Positions 35,548-46,472 of a stretch of DNA of 62,249 nucleotides are shown here, piece after piece (within the stretch, counting starts at the first letter, position 1; every line of letters starts with the position of its first letter). The translations under genes were made by a program, and so were the position numbers. This DNA is from Pricia antarctica (lineage in GTDB: Bacteria > Bacteroidota > Bacteroidia > Flavobacteriales > Flavobacteriaceae): the NCBI GenBank assembly GCA_011050085.1, contig DRGL01000021.1, forward strand, positions 1 through 62,249. The letters run 5' to 3'. The notes beneath the pieces are model-generated. The model was given only the letters and a program-made list of their open reading frames with translations, was not told the origin of the DNA and searched no databases.

Positions 35548-36978
35548 TTAAAAAACCATGGGTATTATAAACTGGAACATTACTATTAAAAGCCCAACAG
35601 AAATTAGGTTCAAGATAATACCTACTCGCACCATCTGATGCACTTTAATATGACCGCTGGCAAATACGATAGCATTTGGGGGGGTGGCCATAGGCAACAT
35701 GAAAGCACAGCTGCTAGCGATGGTCACCGGAATCAACAGATAGAGTAAAGGGACTTCCAATCCAATGGCGATACCTGCAACGACCGGAATAAGTACGGCG
35801 GTCAGGGCCACATTGCTCATGAGTTCGGTCATGAATAGCATTAAGGTAATCAGTAATATTGCGGTAAATAATATACTGATTTCGCTATTGGCAATTGCGG
35901 CGGAAACCACATCTACAATACCACTCACTGACATGCCTTCGGCCAATGCGAGTCCCCCACCGAAAAGAATCAGAATGCCCCAAGCTAGTTTCTGCGTGTC
36001 TTTCCAGTGTATAATGAAGTCGCCTTTCTTGAGATTATAGGGAATAGCGAACATGGCGATGGCCGCCATCATACTTATAAGGGTATCGTTAAGTTGCAAT
36101 TCAGGAAATATGCCGTTGATAACTGTTCTGAAAATCCATAAAAATACAGTTATACCAAAAATAACAAGCACTTGTTTTTCTCTTCCAGAAATGGGTCCAA
36201 GCTTTTCCAATTCCTCTTGTATAATGTCTTTGGATGCCGTGAATTTGAGTGCACCGCTAGGGTACATCCACTTCACCAACACTAGATAAATAATGGTTAT
36301 AAGTATGGTTGAAAAAGGAACACCGATGACCATCCATTTTACGAATGATATTTCCGTATCATATTCATTTTCAAGTAGGCCGATGAGCACCGAATTGGGT
36401 GGTGTGCCTATGACCGTTGCTATTCCACCAGCATTGGCCGCGAAGGCAATACCCAACATAACACTTAAGGCAAAATTCTTATCGCCTTTGGTAAATCCGT
36501 CTTCATCGTTCACGAGCAAGCCGATGACCGACATGGCAATCGGTAGCATGACCACTGCGGTGGCCGTATTGCTGATCCACATACTCAAGGCGGCCGTCGC
36601 GATCATAAACCCTAAAACGACTTTATTGGGGGTGGTACCAGTTATCTTAATAATATTGAGGGCTATACGTTTGTGAAGATTTACTTTTTCTAGGGCAAGC
36701 GCAAGTATAAACCCACCAAAGAATAAGAAGATTATGGGACTACCATAGTTGGCCCCTACATCTTCTATTTGCATAATTTTCAATATTGGAAATAGCAATA
36801 GGGGCAACAGGGCGGTAACTGAAATGGAGACGGCTTCGGTTATCCACCAAACCACCATCCAGGTTGCGACGGCGATTACAGCATCGCCTTTTTCCGATAT
36901 CATTTCGAATGGGAGATTGACGAGGCTTAGAAAGAGAACGGGGCCTAGGAATAGCCCTAATTTTTTGCTTAGGTTCAT
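35548..36978 (-). CDS. SLC13/DASS-family sodium-coupled anion transporter
   Basis: A 476-residue inner-membrane protein with about 12 hydrophobic segments. DASS signatures are seen: WWITEAVSISVTALLPL near 42, SNTATAVVMLPIA near 137, and MSNVALTAVLIPVVAG near 394 with PMATPPNAIVFASG near 432. Members take up dicarboxylates or sulfate with sodium; which one cannot be decided here. Single gene, converging with the YLP-repeat gene. Confidence 0.92.
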   Translation of the reverse strand: MNLSKKLGLFLGPVLFLSLVNLPFEMISEKGDAVIAVATWMVVWWITEAVSISVTALLPLLLFPILKIMQIEDVGANYGSPIIFLFFGGFILALALEKVNLHKRIALNIIKITGTTPNKVVLGFMIATAALSMWISNTATAVVMLPIAMSVIGLLVNDEDGFTKGDKNFALSVMLGIAFAANAGGIATVIGTPPNSVLIGLLENEYDTEISFVKWMVIGVPFSTILITIIYLVLVKWMYPSGALKFTASKDIIQEELEKLGPISGREKQVLVIFGITVFLWIFRTVINGIFPELQLNDTLISMMAAIAMFAIPYNLKKGDFIIHWKDTQKLAWGILILFGGGLALAEGMSVSGIVDVVSAAIANSEISILFTAILLITLMLFMTELMSNVALTAVLIPVVAGIAIGLEVPLLYLLIPVTIASSCAFMLPMATPPNAIVFASGHIKVHQMVRVGIILNLISVGLLIVMFQFIIPMVF

Positions 36979-37078
36979 AGCGTTTAATTGGTGTCGTCTA
37001 AGCTATGTTTTTTCTTTTGGGTTTGGAAATAAAAAATTGGGGGTCAAGTAATGAATTCACTACGTAAAACGCTCTTTT

Positions 37079-38476
37079 TCAGTAAAAAATAGAGTCTGAC
37101 GCAATAGTGGGTAACTCATAATTACCATAATCAACAGTAATTTGTCCATCATTTAACGTTTTCGGCCCTTTGACATCCAATTCAGTCTGAAAGACATACA
37201 CTTTTTTTAAGGTGTTAAAATCGGCCAACTTTTGTAGATGAGGTTCCTTAAAATGAGTGCCGGTCAAGTTGATGGATTTAAGGTATTTGGATGAGGATGC
37301 CAATTTCTCGATTCCTTCTCCTGAGATGTTGGTATGATCGAGGTTTAAAAGAGTCAGGTTAGGAAGCTTTGTTAACTTATCAAAAATGGCATCTGTTATT
37401 TTGGTGCCCGCTACATCGAGAATGGCTATTTGATTTATTAGGGGATTCAAAAGATCAAAATCAGAATCGGAAAAGGAGGGTTTGTTGAGACAGGAGACTT
37501 TTAAGAAATTAGTAGCTTCGCTAATTTTGTCAATATGAATACCTTTGTCCTTAATTGCTTCTATACTGTCTTTGGATGCCGCTGCTACTTCGATATTGGG
37601 ATAGTCATTGTCTATTTTCGTTGGAAAAAAAGGTTGAAACAGCTCTTGTTTAAGTCCACTTTCGGCAATGGTTCCTTCGAACGGATGTCCGGCGTCTACC
37701 CAAGCTCCTATTAACGCGATTTCTTCCTTCGAGGGCTGGGTCTTTCCTTCCGGTGGCATGTGGTCGTCATTGTCTTTAGGCAGATTCATTCGGACGAAAA
37801 TTTCGCTATCGGATGCCTTATTGGCCACGACTACCGCTCCATTCTCCCCACCGGCCAAGATACCCTCTTCAGTATCTAAAAGTAATTCGCCCTTTACTTT
37901 TTTAGGATTATGACAACTCACACATTTGTTATTTAGAATCGGAACGATAACATCTTCATACAAGAGTGCTTCTTCCCAATTTGCCGCATTCAAAGCAATC
38001 TCCTTTTCCTCAAAAATTTTATATCCCAATGCAGATTTCACGGAGTTGGGCAGCGGTTCCACCAAATAATCGGTCCCATGTGTGATATTCCCCCCCTGAT
38101 GTCCGGTAAAGGAAATCAATCCGAAAAAGAGGATGGAAAATACTATAATAGGAATTTTAGAAATGAAATATATAGTCTTCCATTCCCGCAAGCGAACATA
38201 CATCACAAAGCAGAATAATGCTGTAGCGATACCCCACCATAGATGCCACTTCACGGTATCGAAACCATAACCCTCGCCCAAATATTGTAGATAGCCCGTG
38301 ATACAGGCCAATACTGCACTAATACCGGCCCATAGGTAGATAAGGCTTATCACTTTTGAATACTGTCCATTCTTTCTATCGTGCCACTGCAAAAGCAGGC
38401 CTAAAAGAATAAACCCAATGGGCAGATGCACAATTAAAGGATGGAGACGGCCGAGAAGTTGTTTTACTACTTCCAT
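37079..38476 (-). CDS. DUF2231 membrane protein with c-type cytochrome domain and LRR-like tail
   Basis: The 465-residue protein begins with a DUF2231 four-helix membrane domain (LHPLIVHLPIGFILLGLLLQ near 12; up to about 130). A planctomycete-type cytochrome c domain follows (CVSCH haem motif near 190, MPPEGKTQPSKEEIALI near 243). The C-terminal part (about 340-430) has leucine-rich-repeat-like spacing. It is probably an envelope electron-transfer or anchoring protein. It precedes the epimerase/DUF1501/DUF1553 genes on the same strand. Confidence 0.85.
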   Translation of the reverse strand: MEVVKQLLGRLHPLIVHLPIGFILLGLLLQWHDRKNGQYSKVISLIYLWAGISAVLACITGYLQYLGEGYGFDTVKWHLWWGIATALFCFVMYVRLREWKTIYFISKIPIIVFSILFFGLISFTGHQGGNITHGTDYLVEPLPNSVKSALGYKIFEEKEIALNAANWEEALLYEDVIVPILNNKCVSCHNPKKVKGELLLDTEEGILAGGENGAVVVANKASDSEIFVRMNLPKDNDDHMPPEGKTQPSKEEIALIGAWVDAGHPFEGTIAESGLKQELFQPFFPTKIDNDYPNIEVAAASKDSIEAIKDKGIHIDKISEATNFLKVSCLNKPSFSDSDFDLLNPLINQIAILDVAGTKITDAIFDKLTKLPNLTLLNLDHTNISGEGIEKLASSSKYLKSINLTGTHFKEPHLQKLADFNTLKKVYVFQTELDVKGPKTLNDGQITVDYGNYELPTIASDSIFY

Positions 38477-38599
38477 ATGAAATGTAACTTGGTATTATTG
38501 AAAGGATGGTTCATTAGCCTATGCTTATCAGAAACTACGGTACTTGCCTAGTAAGGTGTATATTTTCTTCTAAAATTCATATTGGTTTTTAATGCGTCA

Positions 38600-39475
38600 T
38601 TACATTTGCATCCTCTCTTTTAAAGCCTGCATAATAAAAACATTTGCCTTCCACTGGTCTGCTACCGGAATTTGGGTATACGGCAAGGTAGGCATATAGG
38701 TAGGTGGTCCGAATTCTGTGGTGACGGTAAAGGGCTTGTCGCTCTCTTCCCATCTTTTTCTAATGATTTTTTCCCAAATATCAAGATGGCGATGTAGTGC
38801 TTTTTGCCATTCAGGGGCTTCTGGATCGTTGACCTGTGGCCCTTCGGAGTGACCAACGCGCGTGTGGATATGGAAACTGCGGTCGATAACTTTATTCAAT
38901 AGTTTGTCTTGATTTTCTAAAAGGGATTCATGCACGACCATCCAATGACTGATATCGAGATTGAGTTTTAGTTCTGGAATAGCCTGTAGATATTTTTCGG
39001 TATCCCGAAGGTTAAAACTGAATCGGCCTCTATGGGTCTCATGATAAATCGGGATATTATTCGCCTTGGCTATTTTGTTGGCGGCATCGATAAAGGCCTT
39101 GTTCTGCTCAAAAGTATAAAAATCGCTTCCCGTGTGACAATTGATATAAACGGGTGACCAACTAATTATTTCCTTGAAATTTTCCGTATACGCTTTTAGA
39201 CTTTCCGGAAAGGAAAGGGATGTATTGGTGCCGTTCAAAAAGCCAACAAGCAATCCATGTTTATGCAATGCCGCTTTTAGCTCTTTTTGATCGTTGGGGT
39301 CATTGGGGAACCAAGTCTCGATTCCGTCATAGCCGGATGCTTTGGTCTTTTCACAAAAAGCGTCCCAAGATAGGGTTCTTCCCCAATCTGTTTGGAAGAA
39401 CTGGAGTTGCTTTTTCTTTTGGGCATTCGTGTTAAGTGTAGTTAGTAATACAATTAGTAAAATTGGTACTTTCAT
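38600..39475 (-). CDS. Secreted sugar phosphate isomerase/epimerase-like TIM barrel
   Basis: A 291-residue AP-endonuclease-2-type TIM-barrel protein with a signal peptide (cleaved near TNAQ, residue 18). Likely metal ligands are in the stretches IYHETHRGRFSF near 150, LNLDISHWMVV near 181 and FHIHTRVGHSEGPQ near 206. Related proteins isomerize sugars or inositols; export to the periplasm suggests action on imported glycan or lipid derivatives. It sits between two cytochrome-linked surface protein genes. Confidence 0.83.
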   Translation of the reverse strand: MKVPILLIVLLTTLNTNAQKKKQLQFFQTDWGRTLSWDAFCEKTKASGYDGIETWFPNDPNDQKELKAALHKHGLLVGFLNGTNTSLSFPESLKAYTENFKEIISWSPVYINCHTGSDFYTFEQNKAFIDAANKIAKANNIPIYHETHRGRFSFNLRDTEKYLQAIPELKLNLDISHWMVVHESLLENQDKLLNKVIDRSFHIHTRVGHSEGPQVNDPEAPEWQKALHRHLDIWEKIIRKRWEESDKPFTVTTEFGPPTYMPTLPYTQIPVADQWKANVFIMQALKERMQM

Positions 39476-39648
39476 GTGTATGGCGTCCTTGTTTTGAATT
39501 TTAGGTTTTCGCTTACTACTTTTCGCTTTCTCAATTCTCCGCTAGCAATTAGAGGTGATGGTACCAACTCCTTCGTCAGTAATGATTAACGTTATGTGAA
39601 ATATAAAACCCTTTTACTGTTTTCCTTAAGCAGTCCGAAGCTTACATA

Positions 39649-41163
39649 TTACGCTAATATCTCTCGAATAACTTCGCCTTCCACATCCGTAAGTCGGAAC
39701 GGCCTTCCTTGAAAATCAAAGGTAAACTGCTCGTGGTCGAAACCTAGAAGATGCAATATGGTTGCATGAACATCATGAACTGATACGCGGCCTTCAACAC
39801 CTGAAAAGCCAATTTCGTCGGTTTGCCCGTGAACCGCTCCCTTTTTGATGCCCCCGCCGGCCATCCACATGGTGAACGCATCGCCGTGGTGGTCACGTCC
39901 TTTGAAGCCCATCTCTTTGCCCTCACGATTTTCCTGCATAGGGGTTCTGCCGAATTCGCCGCCCCACACCACTAAGGTATCGTCCAGTAATCCACGTTGT
40001 TTCAAGTCTAGTAACAATGCCGTCATAGGTCGGTCGACTTCACGACATTTATTACGGAGACCAATATCTACTGCAGTATCACGGCCTGTTCCATGGGTGT
40101 CCCATCCCCAATCGAACAATTGTACGAAGCGAACACCGTCTTCCACCAGTTTTCTCGCCAGTAGACAGTTGTTGGCAAATGATTCCTTGCCCGGTTCGAC
40201 CCCGTACATCTGTTTGATATTTTCGGGTTCGTCATTAATATTCATAACATCCGGAACGGCAATTTGCATCCGATAAGCCATTTCATATTGATTGATACGC
40301 GCTAAAATTTCGGGGTCGGCGTATCGGGCATATTCCTCTTTATTTATTTTGTTGATAGCATCGATGGTACTTTTTTTCAAATTTCTTGAAATCCCGTCAG
40401 GGTCTTCGATGTAAAGTACCGGATCACCTTTTGAGCGGCATTGCACTCCCTGATAAACAGAGGGCAAAAAACCGCTGCCCCAAACACTCTTACCGGCACT
40501 AGGTGCTTTGCCACCTGAAGTTAGTACCACAAAACCGGGTAGATTCTGGTTGTCGGAACCCAAACCGTAAGTTACCCATGAACCGATGCTAGGTCTCCCC
40601 AATCTTGGACTGCCGGTATGCATAAACAATTGTGCCGGGCCATGGTTGAACTGATCGGTATGTACCGCCTTTAAAAAGGCAACTTCATCGACGACTTTTT
40701 TGAAATGGGGTAGATTGTCAGATACCCAATTGCCTGATTCACCTTCTCTTTTGAAATTTGCCTGAGGGCCCAATAATTTGGGAGTTCCTCGGATGAAAGC
40801 GAATTTTTTCCCTTGAATGAGCGATTGAGGACATTCTTGATTGTTCAACTTTTGCAATTCGGGCTTGTAATCGAACATTTCTAATTGTGAGGGCGCACCC
40901 GCCATGTGCAAATAGATTACATTTTTGACCTTGGGTCCGAATGGAGGTGCCAAAGTGGCCAACGGATTTAGGTCACGATCTGAAAATCCGGATTTTTTAA
41001 ATGATTTTTCATCCTTTAAAAAATCACCGCATCCTGCAAAGATCGAACCTAGTGCCAGTCCGCCCATCCCAGTTGCACACTGCTTGATGAAATGCCGGCG
41101 GGTTTTTGCTTCTGTTTCCCGTCGTATCTTTTCCTGTAGTAATCGTTCTATCTTGTCTTTCAC
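39649..41163 (-). CDS. DUF1501 (sulfatase-like) Tat-exported protein
   Basis: The 504-residue protein has a twin-arginine signal (TRRHFIKQCATGMGGLALG near 22, then FAGC, possibly lipidated). The DUF1501 domain follows, an alkaline-phosphatase-superfamily fold; AGAPSQLEMFDYKP near 92, QLFDWGWDTHGTGRD near 345 and VWGGEFGRTPMQ near 398 carry the conserved metal-site pattern. DUF1501 genes almost always pair with a DUF1549/DUF1553 gene, as here, 11 bases downstream of it. Function unknown. Confidence 0.92.
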   Translation of the reverse strand: MKDKIERLLQEKIRRETEAKTRRHFIKQCATGMGGLALGSIFAGCGDFLKDEKSFKKSGFSDRDLNPLATLAPPFGPKVKNVIYLHMAGAPSQLEMFDYKPELQKLNNQECPQSLIQGKKFAFIRGTPKLLGPQANFKREGESGNWVSDNLPHFKKVVDEVAFLKAVHTDQFNHGPAQLFMHTGSPRLGRPSIGSWVTYGLGSDNQNLPGFVVLTSGGKAPSAGKSVWGSGFLPSVYQGVQCRSKGDPVLYIEDPDGISRNLKKSTIDAINKINKEEYARYADPEILARINQYEMAYRMQIAVPDVMNINDEPENIKQMYGVEPGKESFANNCLLARKLVEDGVRFVQLFDWGWDTHGTGRDTAVDIGLRNKCREVDRPMTALLLDLKQRGLLDDTLVVWGGEFGRTPMQENREGKEMGFKGRDHHGDAFTMWMAGGGIKKGAVHGQTDEIGFSGVEGRVSVHDVHATILHLLGFDHEQFTFDFQGRPFRLTDVEGEVIREILA

Positions 41164-41174
41164 TGTTTCTGATT

Positions 41175-43916
41175 TTAGGCTTTGCTCAAAAATTCATCCA
41201 AATTCATAATGGCATTCGCCACGACGGTCAGTGCTGCCTGCTGCGCTGTTGGTTTCTCTTCAAAAGAGAAAAAATTGGCTTCGACACCTCGCTCGCCTTC
41301 AAACTCGGAAAGGGATTCCAAATACAATTCTTGTAAAGCCTCTAATTTTTCAGGAGTTATTTTTGATAAAGTAGCTTTTTGATAACCCTTAGTTATACCC
41401 TTTTCAACATTCGTTCCACCCATAGATTTTGCCAATATGTAAGCCGCCTCAAGATACACGGGGTCGTTCAAGGTCACTAAGGCTTGTAAGGGGGTATTGG
41501 TCACGGTACGGCGAATGGTACATACTTCTCGACTGCCCGCATCGAAGGTTACGAATGAAGGGTAGGGGCTAGTTCTTTTCAAATAGGTATAAACAGCCCG
41601 TCGATATTTGTCCTCTCCCTCACTTTGTGTCCATGATTCATTGCTGTAAACCGATTGCCAGACACCATCGGGTTGAGGAGGCATTACACCAGGGCCATAC
41701 ATTTTAGTGCTGAGTAGTCCGGAAACGGCAAGGGCCTGGTCGCGAATCTGCTCGGCGGACAAACGTCTTCTTGGACCTCTGGCATATAAATCGTTATTGG
41801 GGTCCTTTTGGTACAGTTCAGGACTGTTCTCGGAACTCTGCCGGTAGGTGCCCGACATCACGATATCTTTAATTAAGGCTTTCATATCCCAGTCGTGTTT
41901 GTTCATAAATCGCAGCGCTAGCCAGTCCAACAATTCTGGATGGCTCGGGGGGTCTGACTGAGTGCCCATATCCTCGACGGAAGCAACGATTCCCCGACCG
42001 AAAAGCTGATACCAGACGCGATTGACAAACGTACGGGCCGTCAGCGGATTCTTCTTGCTCACAATCCATTTTGAGAGTCCCAATCTATTGCCCTCCCAAT
42101 CGGATTTCCAAGCGTTTAGGGTTTTCGGTACCCCTGGTTCGACCGTATCCGTTTTTAGCAGCCAGTTACCCCTATCGAAAATTTGAGTGGCGCGCGCCAT
42201 ATCGCTGTGGTTTTCTTGCATTATGGGCAGCACTGGGGTATTTGCATTCAAGAGGTCTACAAAAAGTGCGTTGATGTCTTGGTATCCCGGTTCCGACTTT
42301 CCAGGTATATCATTAAGAAATGCGAACCAAGTAATAAAACTTGTGGAAACCTGTTTTTGAATGTTGTCGTTATTCGTTTCAATATAAAGATCGATGATTC
42401 CCTCCGTATTTTTGAATGGAATTTTTCTAACAACGTTCTCATTTGTGCTGTTCGTGACGAACTGGGCCAATATTTCACCTTTGGCATTATTCTTTCGTAT
42501 AGTCATTTGTGTACCATCAATATTGGCACTGTAATTCATATACATAAAGCTCGCTCCTCTGGTGTTCACATGCTTTAAGGTGCATGAACCATCGTCCCAC
42601 AGTGCTAAATATTTGGTGTCCGCAAGTTCTCCATTAGTGAAATCCACGGCATTATGAGCCAAATATTTCGGTTCTTTAAAAGTCAAGAAATCTGTATAGG
42701 TTTCGGCTAGTTCCTTTGAACCATGGTTTTCGACCCAGGCGTTTACCCTTTTGACATCTTGCTTCTGTTTGTCGTTGTAGAAATTGATATTCGGACTTTC
42801 ATCCGGTGTATCCTCGTCCCTAGTATTATTAAAGAATGCCATCGCCTTATAATATTCTTCAAAGGTGAAAGGGTCATAGGGGTGGCTGTGGCATTGCACA
42901 CATTCCATCGTAGTACTTTGCCAAACCGAAAAAGTAGTGTTTACGCGGTCGATTACACTGGCTACCCTGAACTCCTCATCTTCGGTGCCCCCCTCATCAT
43001 TGTTCATGGTATTTCTATGGAAGGCCGTCGCTATGAGCTGGTCGGTGGTTGGGTCTGGCAACAGATCGCCCGCCAGTTGCTCTTTAGTAAATTGGTCATA
43101 GGGCATATTTTGATTGAATGCCCCGATAACCCAATCACGATACCGCCACATATTACGTCCCGTATCTTTTTCATAACCTTTGGTATCGGCGTAACGCGCT
43201 AGGTCAAGCCACCAGCTGGCCCATTTTTCGCCGTAATCTGTTCGGGCCAATAACGTATCGACCATAGCTTCATAGGATAGCTGATCTTCGGTAAAGGCAT
43301 CGAAAAGCTTTTGGTCTGGCGGCAACCCCGTCAAATCAAGGGCCACTCTACGTGCAATGATATTCTTTTCCGCGGATGGATTGGGCTGCAAATCCTCATT
43401 GTCAAGCCGGGCATAAATGAAATTATCAATTCCATTCTGAATAAATTTGGATGAACCGTCTGCTGAAAAACTCGCTTCTTGCGAAATGTTGGGCACGGCC
43501 ACTTTTTCTGGAAGGGAATAGGCCCAATGTTGGCCCCATTCGGCCCCTTGATCTATCCATCGGGTCAACAAATCGATTTCTTCCTCGCTCAACGGTGGTT
43601 TTTCATAGGGCATGCGAAGCTCTGGATCGGTTTCGTGTAAACGTTTAATCAATTCGCTACCGGATGCGTTACCGGGTATAATGGCCGGTTTTCCCGACTT
43701 ATTATCCGCAAATGCCTCTTTTTCGAACAGTAGGCTAAAGCCTCCATTTTTTTTAACCCCACCGTGGCAAGTAATGCATTTGTTATTAAGGATGGGTTTA
43801 ATTTGCGAACTGAAATCGACACGATCAGCATCAACGCAGGATTGAAATAAACCCAAAATGGCTATAAGAAAAGACGGAATTAAATATCGGATATTTTTAT
43901 ATATTTTCTGTTCCAT
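41175..43916 (-). CDS. PSCyt1-DUF1549-DUF1553 lipoprotein
   Basis: A 913-residue exported protein, start ATG at 43916 (a longer frame upstream lacks support). It has a lipoprotein-like signal (LGLFQSC), a planctomycete cytochrome c domain with haem motif CITCH near 50, then DUF1549 (about 160-370, with FSVWQSTTMECVQCHSHPYD) and C-terminal DUF1553 (about 640-890). It is the usual partner of DUF1501; together they are thought to form a surface redox or degradative complex, with no proven activity. Confidence 0.92.
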   Translation of the reverse strand: MEQKIYKNIRYLIPSFLIAILGLFQSCVDADRVDFSSQIKPILNNKCITCHGGVKKNGGFSLLFEKEAFADNKSGKPAIIPGNASGSELIKRLHETDPELRMPYEKPPLSEEEIDLLTRWIDQGAEWGQHWAYSLPEKVAVPNISQEASFSADGSSKFIQNGIDNFIYARLDNEDLQPNPSAEKNIIARRVALDLTGLPPDQKLFDAFTEDQLSYEAMVDTLLARTDYGEKWASWWLDLARYADTKGYEKDTGRNMWRYRDWVIGAFNQNMPYDQFTKEQLAGDLLPDPTTDQLIATAFHRNTMNNDEGGTEDEEFRVASVIDRVNTTFSVWQSTTMECVQCHSHPYDPFTFEEYYKAMAFFNNTRDEDTPDESPNINFYNDKQKQDVKRVNAWVENHGSKELAETYTDFLTFKEPKYLAHNAVDFTNGELADTKYLALWDDGSCTLKHVNTRGASFMYMNYSANIDGTQMTIRKNNAKGEILAQFVTNSTNENVVRKIPFKNTEGIIDLYIETNNDNIQKQVSTSFITWFAFLNDIPGKSEPGYQDINALFVDLLNANTPVLPIMQENHSDMARATQIFDRGNWLLKTDTVEPGVPKTLNAWKSDWEGNRLGLSKWIVSKKNPLTARTFVNRVWYQLFGRGIVASVEDMGTQSDPPSHPELLDWLALRFMNKHDWDMKALIKDIVMSGTYRQSSENSPELYQKDPNNDLYARGPRRRLSAEQIRDQALAVSGLLSTKMYGPGVMPPQPDGVWQSVYSNESWTQSEGEDKYRRAVYTYLKRTSPYPSFVTFDAGSREVCTIRRTVTNTPLQALVTLNDPVYLEAAYILAKSMGGTNVEKGITKGYQKATLSKITPEKLEALQELYLESLSEFEGERGVEANFFSFEEKPTAQQAALTVVANAIMNLDEFLSKA

Positions 43917-44231
43917 GGCAAGGGAGGGTACTGATACAGGATGTTTATAATATAATTTCTTTAAAGATAAGAAGTTATCTTCAAACGCCACATAAACAAT
44001 TCTGCCCAAAATATAGATGATTCTTTTCTTAGGTATAAGGCAGTGACCTTAAAATGGAATAGAAAAAAGCAAGAAAATAGATTATAGAATTAATCACAAG
44101 AAGTATAGGGTTTAAAAGAAACCATACTAAAAGCTATTCAAAAGCCTAAAACGTACGACAGATTGCCGGGAAACGTTCCGTTTTATCCTAAAATTATGTA
44201 TAATGAATTTGTTCCCAATATCGTCTAGTTA

Positions 44232-45923
44232 TCAGCTTTTTAATTCAACGGTCTTGATATCTCCATCTACTATAACTTTGGTTAGCCCATGTTTGGCAAG
44301 TCCTTTAATCGACTTATCCCATTTCTTGCCACTAAGTTCAGATCGATCTTTGAGTTCGTTGAGTTCCATACGACCTGTAGGTTTCAGAAGTGCAACTATC
44401 GCCTTTTCTTCATCGGTGAGGTCTAGTGCTTTCTTTTCAGGCCGCATTTGGGGAAAGAAGAGTACTTCCTGAATCGACGAATTATTGGTCAATAACATAA
44501 CCAGTCGGTCAATTCCTATTCCAATGCCAGAAGTGGGGGGCATACCATATTCGAGGGCACGTAGAAAGTCTTGATCTATAAACATGGCCTCGTCATCTCC
44601 CTTTTCGGAGAGTTTTAGCTGATCCTCGAAACGTTCTCGTTGGTCGATGGGATCATTGAGCTCAGAATAGGCGTTTGCGATTTCCTTACCATTGGCAAAT
44701 AACTCGAAACGTTCGGTTAACTTCGGATTGTCACGGTGCTGCTTGGTAAGCGGACTCATTTCTTTCGGATAGTCCGTAATAAAAGTTGGCTGAATATAAT
44801 GTGCCTCACATGTTTCCCCGAAAATTTCATCGATGAGCTTTCCGATACCCATTGTATCGTCGACCTCGATATGCAATTTTTTGGCAGTTTCCCGTAGCTC
44901 GTCCTCTTCCATATCGGCCACATCATATCCAGTATGGATTTTTATGGCCTCTAAAATGGGCACTCTAGGGTAGGGTGCCTTAAAATTGATTTCATTTTTG
45001 CCCACGGTGACCGTGGAGCTACCGTTGGCCTCTACAGCAACTTTTTCCAGTAATTGTTCCGTGGTATCCATCATCCAATGGTAATCCTTATAGGCTACAT
45101 AGAGTTCCATCACCGTGAATTCTGGGTTGTGGGTGCGGTCCATACCCTCGTTGCGAAAATCTTTGGAAAACTCGTATACACCATCGAATCCGCCAACAAT
45201 CAAACGTTTCAGATATAGTTCGTTCGCGATACGTAGATAAAGTGGAATATTCAGTGCATTGTGATGCGTCAAAAACGGACGTGCCGCCGCACCTCCTGGA
45301 ATCGGCTGCAGTATAGGTGTTTCGACCTCTAAATACCCTTTATCATTATAGAACTGGCGAATCGTGTTCGTAATCTTCGTGCGTTTGATAAAAGTTTCTT
45401 TTACTTTCGGGTTGACTACCAAATCAACATAGCGCTGGCGGTAGCGTTGTTCTGGATCGTTGAACTCGTCGAAAACATGTCCCTCGGCATCCTTTTTAGG
45501 TAGCGGAAGCGGTCGCAACGACTTACTCAACATGCTAAATTTTTTCACCATAACGGTCTTTTCACCTACCTGTGTCGTGAAAAGTTCGCCTTCAATACCT
45601 ATGATATCCCCAATGTCTAAAAGCTTTTTATAGATATCGTTGTACTGGGTTTTATCCTCATCAGGGCAAATTTCATCCCTATTAAAATACACTTGAATAC
45701 GCCCGTCACTATCCTGCAATTCTGCAAAAGAAGCTTTCCCTTGGATGCGTCGTGACATTAACCGGCCGGCTATAATCACCTTTTTACCTTCCTCATAGTG
45801 ACCTTTAATACTTTTTGAAGTGGCATTGACGGGATACAAAGCAGCAGGATAGGGGTCGATTCCCATTTCACGCAGTTTGCTCAATTTATCCCTTCTGATG
45901 ATTTCTTGTTCCGAGAGTTGCAT
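44232..45923 (-). CDS. lysS: Lysine--tRNA ligase (class II)
   Basis: LysRS charges tRNA-Lys. The product (563 residues from ATG at 45923) has the OB anticodon-binding domain (about 20-150) and a class II core with [19 protein letters not shown] near 262 and [15 protein letters not shown] near 475. About 65 residues follow the core ([17 protein letters not shown] to GDIKTVELK) and look like a winged helix. The longer upstream frame is excluded because a -7 box lies between it and this ATG. Confidence 0.96.
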   Translation of the reverse strand: MQLSEQEIIRRDKLSKLREMGIDPYPAALYPVNATSKSIKGHYEEGKKVIIAGRLMSRRIQGKASFAELQDSDGRIQVYFNRDEICPDEDKTQYNDIYKKLLDIGDIIGIEGELFTTQVGEKTVMVKKFSMLSKSLRPLPLPKKDAEGHVFDEFNDPEQRYRQRYVDLVVNPKVKETFIKRTKITNTIRQFYNDKGYLEVETPILQPIPGGAAARPFLTHHNALNIPLYLRIANELYLKRLIVGGFDGVYEFSKDFRNEGMDRTHNPEFTVMELYVAYKDYHWMMDTTEQLLEKVAVEANGSSTVTVGKNEINFKAPYPRVPILEAIKIHTGYDVADMEEDELRETAKKLHIEVDDTMGIGKLIDEIFGETCEAHYIQPTFITDYPKEMSPLTKQHRDNPKLTERFELFANGKEIANAYSELNDPIDQRERFEDQLKLSEKGDDEAMFIDQDFLRALEYGMPPTSGIGIGIDRLVMLLTNNSSIQEVLFFPQMRPEKKALDLTDEEKAIVALLKPTGRMELNELKDRSELSGKKWDKSIKGLAKHGLTKVIVDGDIKTVELKS

Positions 45924-45947
45924 ATACCAATTGTAATTTATTGGGCG

Positions 45948-45955
45948 CAAATATA
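45948..45955 (-). promoter_or_regulatory. Candidate -7 box for lysS
   Basis: TATATTTG on the minus strand fits TAnnTTTG and lies 25 bases before the lysS ATG at 45923, which supports that start. Confidence 0.45.
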
Positions 45956-46210
45956 AGGTATCGGTTTGAAGATTTGCGGATGTATCGATTTGAAAATATT
46001 TAGATAGACGATCTGCTATTTGATATCCATCCAAAACTCAGAATTACTATCGTTGTTAATTACTGACACCGATTTTCGAAGGTTTGAAGGATCCTTTTAA
46101 TCAGGCACCCATTTGGTTGGAATATGGTAACTAGTTTTCGAACTTAATTTGTAACATTTTAACCCTTAATACGTCTTATAGATACATCATCAATCAAAAA
46201 TCAAATCACT

Positions 46211-46366
46211 ATGAGTTTTATACGCGTATTGCTCGCCATTTTTTTTCCTCCTCTGGCCGTTTTGGGCAAAGGTTGCGGTTCTTTTTTAATTGTGTTATTG
46301 CTAACTTTTTGTGGATGGGTTCCCGGGGTTATTGCGGCCTTAGTAATTTTGAACAATCCCAATTAA
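46211..46366 (+). CDS. Pmp3/YqaE-family (UPF0057) small membrane protein
   Basis: A 51-residue protein with two hydrophobic helices. It shows the family pattern IFFPPLAVLGKGCG near 10 and LLLTFCGWVPGVIAALVIL near 29. Pmp3/YqaE proteins are stress-linked membrane proteins thought to affect membrane potential. It starts with ATG and ends with TAA, too short for usual gene cut-offs, but the family match is clear. It lies between lysS and lipB. Confidence 0.88.
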   Translation: MSFIRVLLAIFFPPLAVLGKGCGSFLIVLLLTFCGWVPGVIAALVILNNPN

Positions 46367-46472
46367 GTGTTGTTTAGATGTCTGAAATTTTTTTAGCGGA
46401 TTGTATTTGAAAATCTAAGCCAAGTTATGCACTCGAAGTCACAACAGGTTTCGAATCCACATTGAAACATAC

